DNA from: Clostridiales bacterium
GTDB lineage: Bacteria; Bacillota; Clostridia; Christensenellales; Borkfalkiaceae
Assembly (NCBI GenBank): GCA_003523255.1
Contig: DPGH01000014.1
Coordinates: 45,273-105,382, forward strand
Direction: 5' to 3'
DNA: 60,110 nt
Positions 41,174-50,175 of this stretch are shown in pieces (positions within the stretch are counted from its first letter, which is position 1; the number at the start of each line of letters is the position of its first letter). The notes under the pieces are model-generated. The model had not been told where the DNA came from. It ran no database searches and worked only from the letters and a program-made list of their open reading frames with translations. The position numbers and the translations under genes are program-made.

Positions 41174-41282
41174 AATTTCTCCTTTTAAGTTCTCCGCGAA
41201 CAAAACTCAGCGTATCGCGCGGGCACTATCATATTATGCCGCGAACGGCGACACGCGCCAACCCGTTAACGCTAAACACGTT

Positions 41283-42941
41283 TTATTCTTCGGCGAACTT
41301 CTTGTTTTTTACCGTTATCACTCTGTCGCAAACGCTTTCCGCCGCTTTTTTATGCGACACCATTATAACGGTTACTCCTTTAAGCGATTTTAATCCGTTA
41401 AGCACCGCTCGTTCGGTTTTTTCGTCGAGCGCGCTCGTCGTTTCGTCGAGAAGAATCACCGGCGCTTTACCGAGCAAAGCGCGGCAAAGGGCTATTCTCT
41501 GTATCTGTCCTTCCGATATGCCGAGTCCGTTCTCGCCTACCGCGGTATCGAGCCCGTTAGGGAGCGAATTTATAAACTCGGTAAGTTCGCACGTTTCGAG
41601 CGCGGCGTTTATCTCCTCTTCGCTCGCGTCGTCGTTTACGAATGTCAGATTTTCTCTTATCGTGCCGCTGAATATCATATTTTGCTGCGGTACGTACGCA
41701 AACAGTTTTCTCGTAGCGACGGAAATTTCGGTTTTACCGCGCGGCGTTTCGATAAAAATTTCGCCCTCTGTCGGCGAATACACGCCGAGCAAAAGTTTTA
41801 AAAGCGTGCTTTTACCTATGCCGGACCTACCCGCAAGCACTAAAAATTCGCCCGCGTTTATCCGTAAATAAGCGTCCTCCATCACACGCTCTCTACCGTA
41901 AGAGAAAGTTACGTTTTCAACGTTTATGGACGTAAAATCGTCTAAGTCGGACGTTATCGATTCGGTCGTTTCCGATTCCTCCGGTTTTACGCTTTCTAAC
42001 TCGATAAGCCGCTCTGCGGAAGCCACCATCGCGTAGTACTTGGGAAACACGGAAGAAATAGACGCGAAAGGCACCTGCACGTTATTCACGAGCTGAAGTA
42101 TCGCGGAGAGCGCGCCGTAAGTCATGCCGCTACCCCGATATATTCCCGCCGCACCGTACACGAGCGCGAACACGTACCCTGCGCTGAATATAAGATTATA
42201 TACGGCGTGCCCGGTTACGGAATAGTTTCTGCGTTTCATTCTGACTTTCAGATGCTTGTCCTGTAAGTCGCTTGCCTTGCCGCAAACTTTATCTTCTGCG
42301 GAAAACGCTTTAACCGCAAGCAAATTTTCGATACACTCCTGCATAAAAGAGCGGGTTTTGCCGCCTGCCTTTTGAACTTCGGTATGCAGACTTTTAAGTT
42401 TACCGCGCAATACCGTCAGCACGACGAGCACCATAAGCCCCGCCGCCGCAAACGCCACGGCAAAAACCCAGTCGAGCGATATGAGCACCGCCACCGCGGT
42501 AACGAGCCTGACAATCGACGCCACGAGCGATGGCAATATACCGGTAACGCCGTCCGCCACGACGGTGGCGTCGCTCGTAAGCCTGTTCATAAGTTCGCCG
42601 CTGTGATACGCGGTTATATCGGCGTATTTTGCGGAAAGTATTTTAGAAAAGGCGTGTTGCCTTAATCCGTTCTCTATTTCGGCGTTTACTCTTTCGGTAA
42701 GCCCGTTGATTATAATGCGTAAACCGAACTGTAAAATTATCGCGCCGAGAACGAGTGCCGCGCCCTCGATAAAAACGTTTTTATCGCCTGCCACCGCGCC
42801 GTCTACGACCCTTTTAATCGCCAGCGCGAAAAAAACGGACAAAACCGAAAAAAGAACGTTAAAGACGATAAGCAAGACCATTCTCGCTCTCTGACCTTTG
42901 GTCCTTTCGGAAATCCATTTCAATGCGTTACGATTGCCCAT
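41283..42941 (-). CDS. ABC exporter, fused membrane and ATPase domains
   Basis: This is a 552-residue half-transporter that would work as a dimer. The first 310 residues have six membrane helices of the exporter type. The ATPase part has Walker A GRSGIGKSTLLKL, Q-loop YVPQQNMIFSGTIREN, signature ISEGQIQRIALCRALL (SEGQ where most have SGGQ), Walker B VILLDETTSALD and the His switch VSHKK. The substrate is unknown, possibly a peptide or lipid. It lies 17 bases after dxs. Confidence 0.9.
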   Translation of the reverse strand: MGNRNALKWISERTKGQRARMVLLIVFNVLFSVLSVFFALAIKRVVDGAVAGDKNVFIEGAALVLGAIILQFGLRIIINGLTERVNAEIENGLRQHAFSKILSAKYADITAYHSGELMNRLTSDATVVADGVTGILPSLVASIVRLVTAVAVLISLDWVFAVAFAAAGLMVLVVLTVLRGKLKSLHTEVQKAGGKTRSFMQECIENLLAVKAFSAEDKVCGKASDLQDKHLKVRMKRRNYSVTGHAVYNLIFSAGYVFALVYGAAGIYRGSGMTYGALSAILQLVNNVQVPFASISSVFPKYYAMVASAERLIELESVKPEESETTESITSDLDDFTSINVENVTFSYGRERVMEDAYLRINAGEFLVLAGRSGIGKSTLLKLLLGVYSPTEGEIFIETPRGKTEISVATRKLFAYVPQQNMIFSGTIRENLTFVNDDASEEEINAALETCELTEFINSLPNGLDTAVGENGLGISEGQIQRIALCRALLGKAPVILLDETTSALDEKTERAVLNGLKSLKGVTVIMVSHKKAAESVCDRVITVKNKKFAEE

Positions 42942-42958
42942 ACGTTACGAACCGTCCG

Positions 42959-44764
42959 TTATATTTCGTTTGCGACGCGCACGAGGTTTTCCGTCGTAAG
43001 CCCGTTTTCTTCAAGTTGAGACGAAATCGAACCGTGCCTTATAAACTCGTCCTTTACGCCGAACCTGTACACTGCGGTTTTTCTGTCGTTTGAAAAATAC
43101 GCCGCAACCTCGCTGCCGAAGCCGCCCGCCAAAGCGTTTTCTTCGAGCGTGAATATCACGCCGCCGCGCAAGGTTTCGAGCGCAATTTCGTCAAGCGGTT
43201 TTACGCGCCGCACGTTTACGACGCCCACCGCGCCTTTTTTCATCTCGGCGGCAAACTCCGTCGCGAGTTTAAGCATTGCGGGACCTTCGCAAAGTACGGT
43301 AATTCTTTTACCCCTCGATAGCGTTTGCCACGGACATTCGCTTATAGGCAAAAATTCCGTCTCGGTTTTCGCAAAGGACTTGGGGTATCTTATTGCAGAC
43401 GGCGTTCCGAGAGACAGCGCGAGATTAAGCGCGTCTTTAAGCTCCTCCGCTGTAGCGGGGGTGTATACGGTAATATTCGGTATGCTCGTTAAATAACTTA
43501 TATCGAGCGTACCCTGGTGCGTTCTGCCGTCCTCGCCGACGAGCCCAGCCCTGTCAAGGCAGAACACCACGGGGAGATTTTGAAGGCATACGTCGTGTAT
43601 TATCTGGTCGTACGCTCTTTGCATAAACGTGGAATATACCGCGACGACGGGTTTAAGCCCGCCTGCGGCAAGTCCAGCCGCGTACGTTACGGCGTATTCT
43701 TCCGCAATGCCCGCGTCGTAAAAATTATCGGGGTGTTTTTCTTCTACCGCTTTAAGTCCCGTTCCGTCTTTCATGGCGGCGGTTATCGCTATTATCTTAT
43801 TATCTTTTTCAATCAATTCGTTAAGCGTATCCCCGAGCACCGCGCCGAAACCGCCGCCCCCGCAAACGAGGTTTTTACCCACGCCGTGAAAAAGGTCGGG
43901 GCGTTCTTCCGCCGAAGCCACGCCTTTACCTTTCGTGGTTTTAACGTGCAAAAATACCGCTTTGGTTTTAGCGACGTTTTTAACGCGGTTTAATATTTTA
44001 ACCGTTTGTTTAACGTCGTTACCGTCTATAACGCCTACGTATTTAAAGCCGAATTCGTCTATCGCGACTCCGCCTTTTAGAATTCTCTTGAAAAAGTTTT
44101 TGACTTTTCTCAAAAACTTGGTTATAAACGAGTTACCGAATATCTTGGTTATCGCGCTTTTGGTTTTAACGTATCCTCTGCCCGTGGTACGCTTGGACAT
44201 GTATTTGTAAAGCCCGCCGCGATTAAGAGATATACTCATGCCGTTATCGTTTAAAACGACTATAAAATTTTTGGGTTTATAAGTAGAAGCGGTAAGCGCC
44301 TCCAAATTAACGCCGTTACCGAAAGCCCCGTCCCCTATAACGCAAATTATAAAATAATCTTCACCCAAAGCGTCGCGCGCTTTGGCAAGCCCGAGCGCGG
44401 AAGCGAGCGACGAGCCGGCATGCCCCGTGGTGAAAGTATCGTATTCGCTCTCCTCTCTGTCTGGAAAGCCCGAAAGCCCGCCCGTGGTGCGTATAGAATA
44501 AAACCTGTCTTTTCTGTCCGAAAGTATTTTATGCGCGTAGCACTGGTGCCCTACGTCGAATATAAGTTTGTCTTTCGGAAAATCGAAAACGTAATGGAGA
44601 GCGACCGTCGTTTCGGTTATGCCGAGGTTAGACGACAAATGCCCGCCGTTTTTGTTTATAACGTTTATGATTTCGTTTCTTATCTCGTCAGAAAGTTCGC
44701 CGAGGGAATCTGTATTAAGTTTTTTTACGTCTTCAGAACGATTTATGCTATCGAGAACGCTCAC
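42959..44764 (-). CDS. dxs: 1-deoxy-D-xylulose-5-phosphate synthase
   Basis: DXS condenses pyruvate and glyceraldehyde 3-phosphate, the first step of the non-mevalonate isoprenoid pathway. The 601-residue protein binds thiamine diphosphate: GGHLSSNLGITE at the N-terminus, the TPP motif GDGAFGNGVNLEALT, the catalytic glutamate region AGIAEEYAVTYAAGLA, and DRAGLVGEDGRTHQG. It is slightly shorter than the usual 620. It has a consensus promoter and leads an operon with the ABC exporter and kinase. Confidence 0.94.
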   Translation of the reverse strand: MSVLDSINRSEDVKKLNTDSLGELSDEIRNEIINVINKNGGHLSSNLGITETTVALHYVFDFPKDKLIFDVGHQCYAHKILSDRKDRFYSIRTTGGLSGFPDREESEYDTFTTGHAGSSLASALGLAKARDALGEDYFIICVIGDGAFGNGVNLEALTASTYKPKNFIVVLNDNGMSISLNRGGLYKYMSKRTTGRGYVKTKSAITKIFGNSFITKFLRKVKNFFKRILKGGVAIDEFGFKYVGVIDGNDVKQTVKILNRVKNVAKTKAVFLHVKTTKGKGVASAEERPDLFHGVGKNLVCGGGGFGAVLGDTLNELIEKDNKIIAITAAMKDGTGLKAVEEKHPDNFYDAGIAEEYAVTYAAGLAAGGLKPVVAVYSTFMQRAYDQIIHDVCLQNLPVVFCLDRAGLVGEDGRTHQGTLDISYLTSIPNITVYTPATAEELKDALNLALSLGTPSAIRYPKSFAKTETEFLPISECPWQTLSRGKRITVLCEGPAMLKLATEFAAEMKKGAVGVVNVRRVKPLDEIALETLRGGVIFTLEENALAGGFGSEVAAYFSNDRKTAVYRFGVKDEFIRHGSISSQLEENGLTTENLVRVANEI

Positions 44765-44836
44765 TTAACATCCTTTTACGGCGAATTTTTGTCTTTTAAA
44801 AGGGCAAAAACGTTTATCCGCTCGTTTTACCTGTAC

Positions 44837-44865
44837 ATTTTAGCACAATACCGCGCGCTTGTCAA
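44837..44865 (-). promoter_or_regulatory. Sigma-A promoter of dxs
   Basis: On the minus strand TTGACA and TAAAAT are 17 bases apart, about 72 bases before the ATG. Confidence 0.85.
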
Positions 44866-44929
44866 CGGGGGTTTAAATTAAATGCCGCCTTTTATCGTCA
44901 AAATACGCTTTAATCGCGCGCTTTACCGC

Positions 44930-44958
44930 TTGACCGATAAAAAATTTTGGTGTATTAT
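44930..44958 (+). promoter_or_regulatory. Sigma-A promoter of the aminopeptidase gene
   Basis: TTGACC and TATTAT are 17 bases apart, with a TG directly before the -10. Confidence 0.8.
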
Positions 44959-44992
44959 ACCAAATGAAAATAAATTTTAAGGACGGCACGAT

Positions 44993-46225
44993 ATGAAAGA
45001 ACGCGATACGTTGCAAAAATTTTGCGAACTCGTTTTAAAAACTGGCGTAAACTTACAAAAAGGACAGGGCTTATACGTTAAATGTCCGATAGAAAAGGCT
45101 AAAGTAGCCGAAGAACTTGCCCGCACGGCTTATCTTATGGGAGCGCGGCACGTGCGCGTAGACTGGGAAAACGAAAATCTCGAACGGCTTAATTATCTGT
45201 ACGCCGAAGAAAGCGCGCTGACGAACGTACCCGACTGGTACGTTAAAAGCAAAAACGCTCTCGTAGAAGAAAACTATTGCTACGTGGCTATCGCCGCGGA
45301 AAATCCGTCCGCGTTTTCCGGAATTTCGACGGAAAGGCTTTCCGCCGTCGCAACGGCAAGGTCTAAAGCGTTAAAAAAATATTCCGACGCGGTCATGGGC
45401 AACGCCATAAGGTGGTGCGTCGCTTCGGTGCCGACCGTCGAATGGGCAAAACAAGTATACCCCTCTTTAAGCGAAAACGACGCGCTTAACGCGCTTTCCG
45501 AAGCAATAGCGCGCACTATGCGCCTCAGCGGCGAAAACCCCGTAGAGGACTGGAAAAAGCACATAGCCGCGCTTGACCGCCGCGCCGCATATCTTAACGA
45601 AAAAAGGTTTTCTTACCTCCGTTATTCGAGCAAAAACGGCACCGACTTTACCGTAGGGCTTGCCGACAACCACAAATGGCTTTCCGCAGAAGAAAAAGCA
45701 AAAGACGGAATACCGTTCGTGGCGAATATTCCGACCGAAGAAGTGTTTACCGCACCGCACAGAATGCGCGCAGAAGGCGTGGTTAAAGCCGCCCTGCCCT
45801 TGTCTTATAACGGTAACGTGATAGACGGCTTCGGTATAGAATTCAAAGGCGGCAAGATAGTAAACTTTTTTGCGGAAAAGGGTTACGACATTTTGAAAAA
45901 ACTTATCGAAACGGACGCCGGAACGCGCCGTCTCGGAGAAGTCGCGCTTATCGGTAAAAACTCCCCCATTGCGAAAGAAAAAACTTTGTTTTTCAACACC
46001 CTGTTCGATGAAAACGCAAGTTGCCATTTAGCGCTCGGACAGGCTTACCCCACAACCGTGCTCGGCGGCGAAAACCTCAATAAAAAACAACTCGCTTCGC
46101 TGGGACTTAACGACTCGGTCGAACACGTTGACTTTATGATAGGGTCAGAAGACCTTTCGGTCGTCGGTGTGGACGAAAACGGAAAAGAAACGGTAATCTT
46201 TTCGGACGGCGACTGGGTAATATAA
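44993..46225 (+). CDS. Aminopeptidase, peptidase family M29
   Basis: This is a 410-residue metallo-aminopeptidase of the thermophilic AmpS/AmpT type that trims N-terminal residues from peptides in the cytoplasm. The N-terminal domain is ARTAYLMGARHVRVDWE. The metal-binding C-terminal domain shows IPTEEVFTAPHRMRAEG, RRLGEVALIGKNSPI, NTLFDENASCHLALG and EHVDFMIGSEDLSVVG, which carry the expected Glu, His and Asp ligands. It has its own promoter and shares a terminator with the convergent SGNH hydrolase gene. Confidence 0.93.
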   Translation: MKERDTLQKFCELVLKTGVNLQKGQGLYVKCPIEKAKVAEELARTAYLMGARHVRVDWENENLERLNYLYAEESALTNVPDWYVKSKNALVEENYCYVAIAAENPSAFSGISTERLSAVATARSKALKKYSDAVMGNAIRWCVASVPTVEWAKQVYPSLSENDALNALSEAIARTMRLSGENPVEDWKKHIAALDRRAAYLNEKRFSYLRYSSKNGTDFTVGLADNHKWLSAEEKAKDGIPFVANIPTEEVFTAPHRMRAEGVVKAALPLSYNGNVIDGFGIEFKGGKIVNFFAEKGYDILKKLIETDAGTRRLGEVALIGKNSPIAKEKTLFFNTLFDENASCHLALGQAYPTTVLGGENLNKKQLASLGLNDSVEHVDFMIGSEDLSVVGVDENGKETVIFSDGDWVI

Positions 46226-46242
46226 TCGCTTATAAAATCGAA

Positions 46243-46280
46243 AAACAAGCCGCGAGGATACGCATCCTTGCGGCTTGTTT
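46243..46280. terminator. Bidirectional terminator between convergent genes
   Basis: AAACAAGCCGC and GCGGCTTGTTT enclose an inner AGGAT/ATCCT helix. T or A runs on both sides suit both directions. Confidence 0.92.
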
Positions 46281-46294
46281 TAACGATTTAATTT

Positions 46295-47377
46295 TTATTT
46301 TCTGTTTTTGAGAGCCTCGTCTAAAACTTTGCCGATAACCTCTGCCATACGATAAAACCCGAGGTCGTTCGGATGAGTTCCGTCTACCGTGCATATATCG
46401 GGGTCCTCGTCGCCGAACAGGTCGAAACCGTTTATAAAGTAAACGTTTTTATCGCCCGCCGCTTTTGCGCACTCGTAAGAGCCTTTCGCCACCGCAAGAT
46501 ACATATTAGCGCTAACGGGGTCTACTCTGCCGTTCGGGCGGGTTATCATAATTATGGGAACGTTCGGGTTAGCGTCTCTTACGGTTTTATAAAACGCGTA
46601 ATGAGTTTTGGAGTAATGCACCGCACCCGGGGCGTTATGGTCGTAATCTAACACGAACGCGCTCATTTTAAGCCCAGCTATGTATTCCGCCATAGCCTGT
46701 TCGCCGCGCGCGTTCCCCGAAAACCCGAGATTGACGAAGTCAATATTATTTCTGCGGGAAATTATATTTTCGTACGCGTTGCCGGGCGTACCCGCACACC
46801 CGCCCTGGGTAATGGACGAGCCGTAATAAACTATGGGGTCGATATCCGTTCTGTACGGGTTTAAAGGCTCTATCGAAGAACCCTTTACCACGCCGATTTT
46901 AAGATATTCTATACCCGCATAATTCGGCATGTTGATAATCATTTCGCGAGGCTTGATAACCGTATAATCGAAGCCGAAAGCGGCTGAATACGGTAACGAA
47001 GGGTCTTCTTTCGGACGGTAAACGCTTTTGCGGGTAAATTTGCCGTCGTCCTCTTTAACGAAAATATCGTAACCCGACCCGCTTATAGGCGAAAAGTTAG
47101 CGCCGTGCGGCGGCGCAACTTTAGTAGTTATCGCAACCGTGGGTGAATCGGTGATAAAGCATACTCTGCCGCCCGCGGCACTGCGATTGTGTCCGGCAAC
47201 GCCGGGGTTTACTTTGTCCGCAATATCCTGCGGCATTCTTTTTACAAGGCTTTCGTTAAAATATTCGCCTGCTTCGTACAGACCGAATATTTTAAATTTA
47301 GCGTCGGTAAAATCGAAAAATTCAAGGTCGTCTCTTTCAAGTTCTTTATAAACAAGATTTTCGTCTACGACTTCCAT
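46295..47377 (-). CDS. SGNH hydrolase with N-terminal GxDLY-like domain
   Basis: This is a 360-residue two-domain esterase-like protein with no signal peptide. The N-terminal beta-rich domain (about 1-170) contains GSGYDIFVKED, close to the GxDLY motif of domains that precede some SGNH esterases. The catalytic domain has YYGSSITQGG with the nucleophile, LGFSGNARGE, a LDYDHNAPG segment in place of block III, and DGTHPNDLGF with Asp and His. It probably deacylates a carbohydrate. It has a promoter with direct repeats upstream. Confidence 0.85.
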   Translation of the reverse strand: MEVVDENLVYKELERDDLEFFDFTDAKFKIFGLYEAGEYFNESLVKRMPQDIADKVNPGVAGHNRSAAGGRVCFITDSPTVAITTKVAPPHGANFSPISGSGYDIFVKEDDGKFTRKSVYRPKEDPSLPYSAAFGFDYTVIKPREMIINMPNYAGIEYLKIGVVKGSSIEPLNPYRTDIDPIVYYGSSITQGGCAGTPGNAYENIISRRNNIDFVNLGFSGNARGEQAMAEYIAGLKMSAFVLDYDHNAPGAVHYSKTHYAFYKTVRDANPNVPIIMITRPNGRVDPVSANMYLAVAKGSYECAKAAGDKNVYFINGFDLFGDEDPDICTVDGTHPNDLGFYRMAEVIGKVLDEALKNRK

Positions 47378-47402
47378 AGTAAAAACTCCTATTTTTGCTT
47401 AT

Positions 47403-47431
47403 ATATTACAACGTTTTTCTCTTGTAATCAA
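47403..47431 (-). promoter_or_regulatory. Sigma-A promoter of the two-domain SGNH hydrolase gene
   Basis: On the minus strand TTGATT and TAATAT are 17 bases apart, about 25 bases before the ATG. Confidence 0.75.
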
Positions 47432-47437
47432 TACAAT

Positions 47438-47476
47438 ATCTGATACAAAGCGGCGTTAAATACATAAATCTGATAC
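47438..47476. repeat. Direct repeat ATCTGATAC, two copies 30 bases apart
   Basis: Identical nine-base copies lie at 47438-47446 and 47468-47476, directly upstream of the SGNH hydrolase -35. The 30-base period is near three helical turns, which suits an activator or repressor site. Confidence 0.4.
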
Positions 47477-47491
47477 TTTTTTATAAAAACG

Positions 47492-48100
47492 CTAAAGCGG
47501 GTTTTTGTTTTTTGAAAAAACGCACCCGCAATAATTTTGTCTGTACAGTCCGTATTCTCTGCTCATCGCGATGGAAACCTGATACCCGCCGCGTTTTTTA
47601 AAGTCGCTCGGCAAATATTTTACGCCGTATTTCAAAGCCGCCGCCTCTCCCGCGGCGTTTAAGCGCGCCGCGTCTTTAAGCGGACTTAAAGTAAGCGTGG
47701 TCGCAAAATAATCGTATCCCTCCCGCGCGGCTTTTTCGGCGGTTTTATCAAGCCTGAGCGCATAGCATATATCGCAACGCGCGCCGCCCTCCGGTCTGTC
47801 CTCGTACCCTTTTATCGCATTTAAAAATTCGTAAGGGTAGTAAGTTTCGCTTTCCTCTTTAACGCCAAGCGCGGCACATAACCTTTTAAGTTCTTCTTCC
47901 CGTTTATAGTATTCGACGGCCCCGTCCATGTTAGGGTTATAAAAGTACGCGGTTACGTCAAAAACGTCCGTAAGCCTATGCACGCACCCCGAAAAACACG
48001 GCGCGCAACAACAATGCAACAAAAGTTTTTGCCCTGCTCCGCTTTTTTTAACCGCCGCCTTAATCGCTTCGGTTTGTTTATCGAAATTTATCAGGCTCAT
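47492..48100 (-). CDS. queH: Epoxyqueuosine reductase QueH
   Basis: QueH carries out the last step of queuosine synthesis, reducing epoxyqueuosine in tRNA. The 202-residue protein shows the cysteine pattern of this DUF208 family: LLLHCCCAPCFSG near residue 30, RCDICYALRL near 108 and NYCGCVFS near the end. DYFATTLTLSPLKD and AYFYNPNM are also typical. It overlaps the peptidase gene by four bases (ATGA). Confidence 0.93.
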   Translation of the reverse strand: MSLINFDKQTEAIKAAVKKSGAGQKLLLHCCCAPCFSGCVHRLTDVFDVTAYFYNPNMDGAVEYYKREEELKRLCAALGVKEESETYYPYEFLNAIKGYEDRPEGGARCDICYALRLDKTAEKAAREGYDYFATTLTLSPLKDAARLNAAGEAAALKYGVKYLPSDFKKRGGYQVSIAMSREYGLYRQNYCGCVFSKNKNPL

Positions 48101-48798
48101 ATTTCAGTCTTTTTAATTTCCCCCGTAGATAAAAGTTCAAGAGTATACGCACGCCCGCCAGAGGACAGGCTTTTAACCGGCACGCCGTCGTTAAACACGA
48201 GCGCGGCGTCGTTTTCTACCCCGTAAGCAAAGGGTATTTTTTCTTTTTTCATGGTTTCGGTAAAATCTTTTTCCCGTTCGTTGAAATGCGGGCACATAGT
48301 CCCTTTCAGCACGCCGAGCCCTTTACGCATAACGTATTCGCCGCTTTCGCCGCGCATTATTTCGTAGTCGGTGTACATATCGCTAAACCAGCATATCGCC
48401 CCCGCGGAAAGCCCGCAGATTATTTTACCTTGTTCGTATGCGGCGAGTATAAGTTTGTCAAGCCCCGTTTCTCTCCACTTGTCGAGCATAAAAACGGTAT
48501 CGCCGCCGCCTACGTAAATACAATCCGCCACGTCGATTTTGGCGGCGATTTTGTTTACGTCCATTTCTCCGTAAACGATAAGCGCGACCTCCGCCTTTAT
48601 ATCGAAAACCGAGGTGTACGTTTTTCTGAAACTGTTAAAGTAAGGCATACTGTCGTGCGAAGCCGTGCCTATAAAAAGCGCGACGGCGCGTTTATCGCCG
48701 GCGTGCGCTTTAGCAAGCCCCGCAACGTATTCGTCTATTTTAAGCGTGGTTTTATTTCTGATTTCTCCGCCGCCTATCGCTATAATCGTCTTTTGCAT
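48097..48798 (-). CDS. Peptidase E-like protein, family S51
   Basis: This is a 233-residue protein of the class-I-glutaminase-like fold. The nucleophile elbow is IICGLSAGAICWF, with the catalytic serine near residue 129. MPYFNSFRKTY and CIYVGGGDTVFML are family blocks. S51 peptidases cleave Asp-X dipeptides or process cyanophycin pieces, and the exact substrate here is open. The gene begins one base after the PHP gene stop and overlaps queH, so the three genes form one coupled operon. Confidence 0.87.
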   Translation of the reverse strand: MQKTIIAIGGGEIRNKTTLKIDEYVAGLAKAHAGDKRAVALFIGTASHDSMPYFNSFRKTYTSVFDIKAEVALIVYGEMDVNKIAAKIDVADCIYVGGGDTVFMLDKWRETGLDKLILAAYEQGKIICGLSAGAICWFSDMYTDYEIMRGESGEYVMRKGLGVLKGTMCPHFNEREKDFTETMKKEKIPFAYGVENDAALVFNDGVPVKSLSSGGRAYTLELLSTGEIKKTEI

Positions 48799-49485
48799 TT
48801 ATTCGCCTATAATTTTACGCGCGTTTAAGGTAAAAAGTTTGTCCGCGGTGTCTTTGCCGTACTTTTTACACACAAACCCGTACGCTTTTGCCATGCAGTT
48901 TACTCTGCCGTAATGCATGTCCGAAGCCACGTAATCGCAAAGCCCTTCTTTTAACACGGCTTTGGCGCGCTTGTGGTCGCCTTTTAAGTTTTTGTTTATT
49001 ATCGAATCGGCGTTGACTTGTATTTCTCCGCCGCACTCTTTTATGGCTTTAACGTCGCTTATCGTAAGATACGTGTACCGCTCCACGTGGCACACTATCG
49101 GTTTATAACCTTTAACGGACAGTTCGTACACTGCGTCCGCAACGTCGGTTTTTTCGTAAAAATCAAATTCCGCAAGAACGTAACGCGTGCCGTTAAGCGT
49201 AAAAAGCGGATTTTTCAATTCCTCGGCAAAATCAGGCGAAAAATAAATTTCCTGACCCAAATATAAATTTACGCCTATACCGAGGTTTAACGCGGCGTTT
49301 TTAAACATATCGAAAACGCCTTTAAGTCCCTCCGGACCGAGGTTAAGCCTTAAATGCGAATGAGGCGTGAGTATCATATCGGTAACGCCGAAAGACGCCG
49401 CTTCTCTAAGCATGGCGAAAGACTTTTCCGCGCTGTCGCTGCCGTCGTCTACGCATGGCAACAAGTGTGAATGTATGTCTATCAT
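48799..49485 (-). CDS. PHP-domain phosphoesterase, CpsB/YwqE type
   Basis: This is a 228-residue metal-dependent phosphoesterase of the PHP fold, close to the tyrosine phosphatases that control capsule synthesis. The N-terminal metal site is DIHSHLLPCVDDGS, then LTPHSHLR, VCHVERYTYL and VASDMHYG near residue 190. No tyrosine kinase or capsule genes lie nearby, so the target is unknown. The ATG at 49485 follows GGAGAGGAG. An open frame 20 codons longer has no site. Confidence 0.85.
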   Translation of the reverse strand: MIDIHSHLLPCVDDGSDSAEKSFAMLREAASFGVTDMILTPHSHLRLNLGPEGLKGVFDMFKNAALNLGIGVNLYLGQEIYFSPDFAEELKNPLFTLNGTRYVLAEFDFYEKTDVADAVYELSVKGYKPIVCHVERYTYLTISDVKAIKECGGEIQVNADSIINKNLKGDHKRAKAVLKEGLCDYVASDMHYGRVNCMAKAYGFVCKKYGKDTADKLFTLNARKIIGE

Positions 49486-49513
49486 ACTCCTCTCCCCGTT
49501 TTTCGTTAAATTT

Positions 49514-49542
49514 ATTTTAACACAAAAACGAGGAGACGGCAA
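49514..49542 (-). promoter_or_regulatory. Promoter of the PHP-peptidase-queH operon
   Basis: On the minus strand TTGCCG and TAAAAT are 17 bases apart, about 29 bases before the ATG. Confidence 0.65.
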
Positions 49543-49585
49543 CAACTATTAACGACAAAATGCCCTTAATACCGCTATAAATCGC

Positions 49586-50101
49586 CTATGCGCGGCAACC
49601 GGTGTACTTTTCGAGTAAAGATTTTAAAACCTTTACGTGCAACTCTTCGTCTAAAATAATTCTCGACACGCAAGCGGAAACCGTTTCGTCCGTTAAACCT
49701 TCGAGAATTTTTTTATAGAGCATAATTGCTTTCATTTCGCCCGTTATATCGTCTAAAAGCATTTTTTGCGGAGTTTTGGAATACGACACCGAAGCGGTCG
49801 TGTAAAAATCGCCGAGATAGGGCGGAAAAGTAGTCATTACCGGATCGGCGCCGAGTTTTAACAAAAGCGTGCCGAGTATGTCGAAATGGCGCATTTCCGT
49901 TATCGCTATGCCCATAAGCGTATCCGAAACCTCTTTTGAAACGAGGTCGAAATTGAAATGGTGATATGTATATTGAAGCACCGCGTTAAGTTCGCCGTGC
50001 GGCGCGGCGTATGCCGGCGAAAGGCATAACGCGTTTTTTCTCGAAACGGTAACGTCGCACATATCTGGATACGGCAAATCTACGGCTACGGGTTTAATCA
50101 T
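49586..50101 (-). CDS. Ferritin-like diiron-fold protein (CotJC/rubrerythrin related)
   Basis: This is a 171-residue all-helical protein of the ferritin-like superfamily. Metal ligands fit APHGELNAVLQYTYHH (Glu), GIAITEMRHFDILG (Glu-X2-His), DITGEMKAIMLYKK (Glu) and ILDEELHVKVLK (Glu-X2-His), the four-helix diiron arrangement. Related clostridial proteins are called manganese-catalase-like or CotJC-like and may protect against peroxide or form part of spore coats. GAAAGGAGAG precedes the ATG. A CATATAAT box upstream lacks a clear partner element. Confidence 0.75.
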   Translation of the reverse strand: MIKPVAVDLPYPDMCDVTVSRKNALCLSPAYAAPHGELNAVLQYTYHHFNFDLVSKEVSDTLMGIAITEMRHFDILGTLLLKLGADPVMTTFPPYLGDFYTTASVSYSKTPQKMLLDDITGEMKAIMLYKKILEGLTDETVSACVSRIILDEELHVKVLKSLLEKYTGCRA

Positions 50102-50175
50102 AAAAAAACTCTCCTTTCGGTTTTCTGCATTATATGCCCCGTCCGAAAAGAAAGTTTACCTTTTATCTTAAACGG

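Noticed and set aside
50108..50150. Sporulation-sigma promoter (CATATAAT) before the ferritin-like gene
   Set aside because: The -10-like box is good, but no matching -35 at sigma-E, sigma-G or sigma-K spacing was found.
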